A DNA stretch of 42,959 nucleotides from Sphingomonadales bacterium (GTDB lineage: Bacteria; Pseudomonadota; Alphaproteobacteria; Sphingomonadales; Kordiimonadaceae): positions 1-42,959 of the forward strand of contig JAALKD010000027.1 in assembly GCA_011088215.1 (NCBI GenBank). The letters run 5' to 3'. Below are positions 42,199-42,959 of this stretch, piece by piece. The stretch's first letter is position 1. Each line of letters opens with the position of its first letter. The position numbers and the translations under genes are program-made. The notes beneath the pieces are model-generated. The model was not told the origin of the DNA, searched no databases, and worked only from the letters and a program-made list of their open reading frames with translations.

Positions 42199-42223
42199 GA
42201 CGGACACAGACAAAAAAGGTTCA
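42199..42223 (-). promoter_or_regulatory. Candidate ECF promoter of module 1
   Basis: On the minus strand TGAACC (42223-42218) is followed by CGTC (42202-42199), with 16 bases between AAC and CGTC, then TTTATAG. This is ECF spacing and matches the module 2 element, so both modules may be driven by the same or each other's sigma factor. Transcription would begin near 42190, about 20 bases before the GTG start. Confidence 0.6.
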
Positions 42224-42238
42224 GATTTTTATTGTCCG

Positions 42239-42959
42239 TTAATCGGGAAGGGTCAACATACCATGCATTACCTGAACAGCCTGACCGGATATCAGTACCC
42301 TGTCGTCAGCAACCTCAAGCCACAAGTCACCGCCGCGCGCCGATATCTGCTGGGCGAACATTTTCGAATAGCCGAGTTTCTCCGCCCAGTAAGGCGCAGA
42401 AACGCAGTGGGCTGAGCCAGTAACCGGGTCTTCCCCGATGCCGTGGTTGGGGAAAAAACAGCGCGAAACAAAGTCAACCTCGCCTGCTCCCGGTGCAGTA
42501 GCGATAAAGCCAAAGGGCGCAAAGGCCTTCAACGCATTCAGATCAGGTTCCAGCGCCTCAACCGTGGTTTGATCACGGTAAACCAACAACAAGTCGCGGT
42601 CACCCTGCTCGCTTTTAAGCACTGCGTCCGGTTCCGCCCCCATCGCTACACCCAAACCAGCTGGCGCTCCAAACGTCAGCGGCTTAAGAGCCGGAAAGTC
42701 CATTTGATAGCGATCCCCATCCCGCCGCACCGTCAAAATGCCGGAAAGAGTTTGGAAACGCACAAGGTCGAGCTCGGGCCGCAAGTGAGCGAAAACCACA
42801 TGCGCTGCCGCCAGTGTCGCATGGCCGCACAGCGCAACCTCAACCCCGGGTGTGAACCAGCGCAGGTGATAGTCCGCCTCAAGGCCATCCAGCGCAACAA
42901 TGAATGCTGTTTCGGAAAGATTGTTCTCTAATGCGATGGATTGAAGCAGCGTGTCGCTC
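42239..42959 (-). CDS. PhzF-family isomerase-like protein, partial
   Basis: This gene reads off the right edge, so its N-terminus is missing; about 239 residues remain. It belongs to the PhzC/PhzF family (PF02567). The visible N-terminal part has ENNLSETAFI with the conserved active-site Glu, LRWFTPGVEVALCGHATLAAA, and later FPNHGIGEDPVTGSAHC, the family's second hallmark. Family members are epimerase-fold enzymes, some catalysing isomerisation in phenazine formation. No other phenazine gene is in the window, so it is probably a housekeeping PhzF-like protein of unknown substrate. The frame has no stop at the edge, and the GTG at 42799 is not the start. Confidence 0.9.
   Translation of the reverse strand, partial: SDTLLQSIALENNLSETAFIVALDGLEADYHLRWFTPGVEVALCGHATLAAAHVVFAHLRPELDLVRFQTLSGILTVRRDGDRYQMDFPALKPLTFGAPAGLGVAMGAEPDAVLKSEQGDRDLLLVYRDQTTVEALEPDLNALKAFAPFGFIATAPGAGEVDFVSRCFFPNHGIGEDPVTGSAHCVSAPYWAEKLGYSKMFAQQISARGGDLWLEVADDRVLISGQAVQVMHGMLTLPD

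Overview
The window looks like part of the chromosome of a Gram-negative alphaproteobacterium. The envelope genes (MlaA, an RND pump with its adaptor, a Phenol_MetA_deg-type barrel, a DUF3034 protein and many exported hydrolases) show a Gram-negative cell. A methionine synthase split into two genes, placed behind metF and an ArsR-methyltransferase fusion, is an arrangement known from Alphaproteobacteria, and the paired ECF sigma / DUF6768-like genes point the same way. Kordiimonadales-like or related marine lineages are possible, but that is inference. Genes are tightly packed and no gap exceeds about 280 bases. I saw no tRNA, rRNA, CRISPR array, transposase or prophage gene. The first 12 bases match the end of the Illumina adapter, so the left edge is probably a true contig end.

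Layout. 1-6250: an orphan ABC-type binding protein (cut by the edge), an outer-membrane barrel and a small membrane protein on the minus strand, next to an OmpR-type response regulator and a 7-TM, multi-PAS hybrid histidine kinase that converge on each other. 6430-12090 (minus): a LytS/LytTR two-component pair (the kinase has an in-frame TGA), a large serine hydrolase with a membrane C-terminus, an FMN-dependent alpha-hydroxy-acid dehydrogenase and apt. 12295-15532: an exported protein of unknown function, a duplicated alpha/beta hydrolase and a frameshifted binding protein. 15808-20024: an RND pump and its adaptor behind a palindromic operator. 20113-21168: an A/T- and lysine-rich serine hydrolase unlike its neighbours.

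21194-26823 is a methionine-cycle operon: ArsR-methyltransferase regulator, metF, metH (homocysteine half), metH (folate/B12/activation half), headed by a 30-bp near-perfect palindrome that is a strong candidate operator. 26969-35390 holds mlaA, another orphan binding protein, ettA, a GFA-like enzyme overlapping a glutathione S-transferase, a second GST broken by TAG, a LysE-type exporter, an epoxide-hydrolase-like enzyme and an NSS symporter. 35549-39546 (plus): an exported amidohydrolase, a DUF3034 / exported truncated-globin pair and an isonitrile-hydratase-like protein. 39583-42959 (minus): a glutathione peroxidase downstream of two tandem ECF sigma / membrane-protein modules, each with a matching candidate ECF promoter, and a PhzF-family gene cut by the right edge.

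The most notable points are the two paralogous sigma/membrane-protein modules leading to a peroxidase, the methionine-cycle regulator with its operator, and three genes broken by three different lesions (TGA, a one-base deletion in an A-run, TAG) within about 20 kb. The lesions may be real decay or assembly error.
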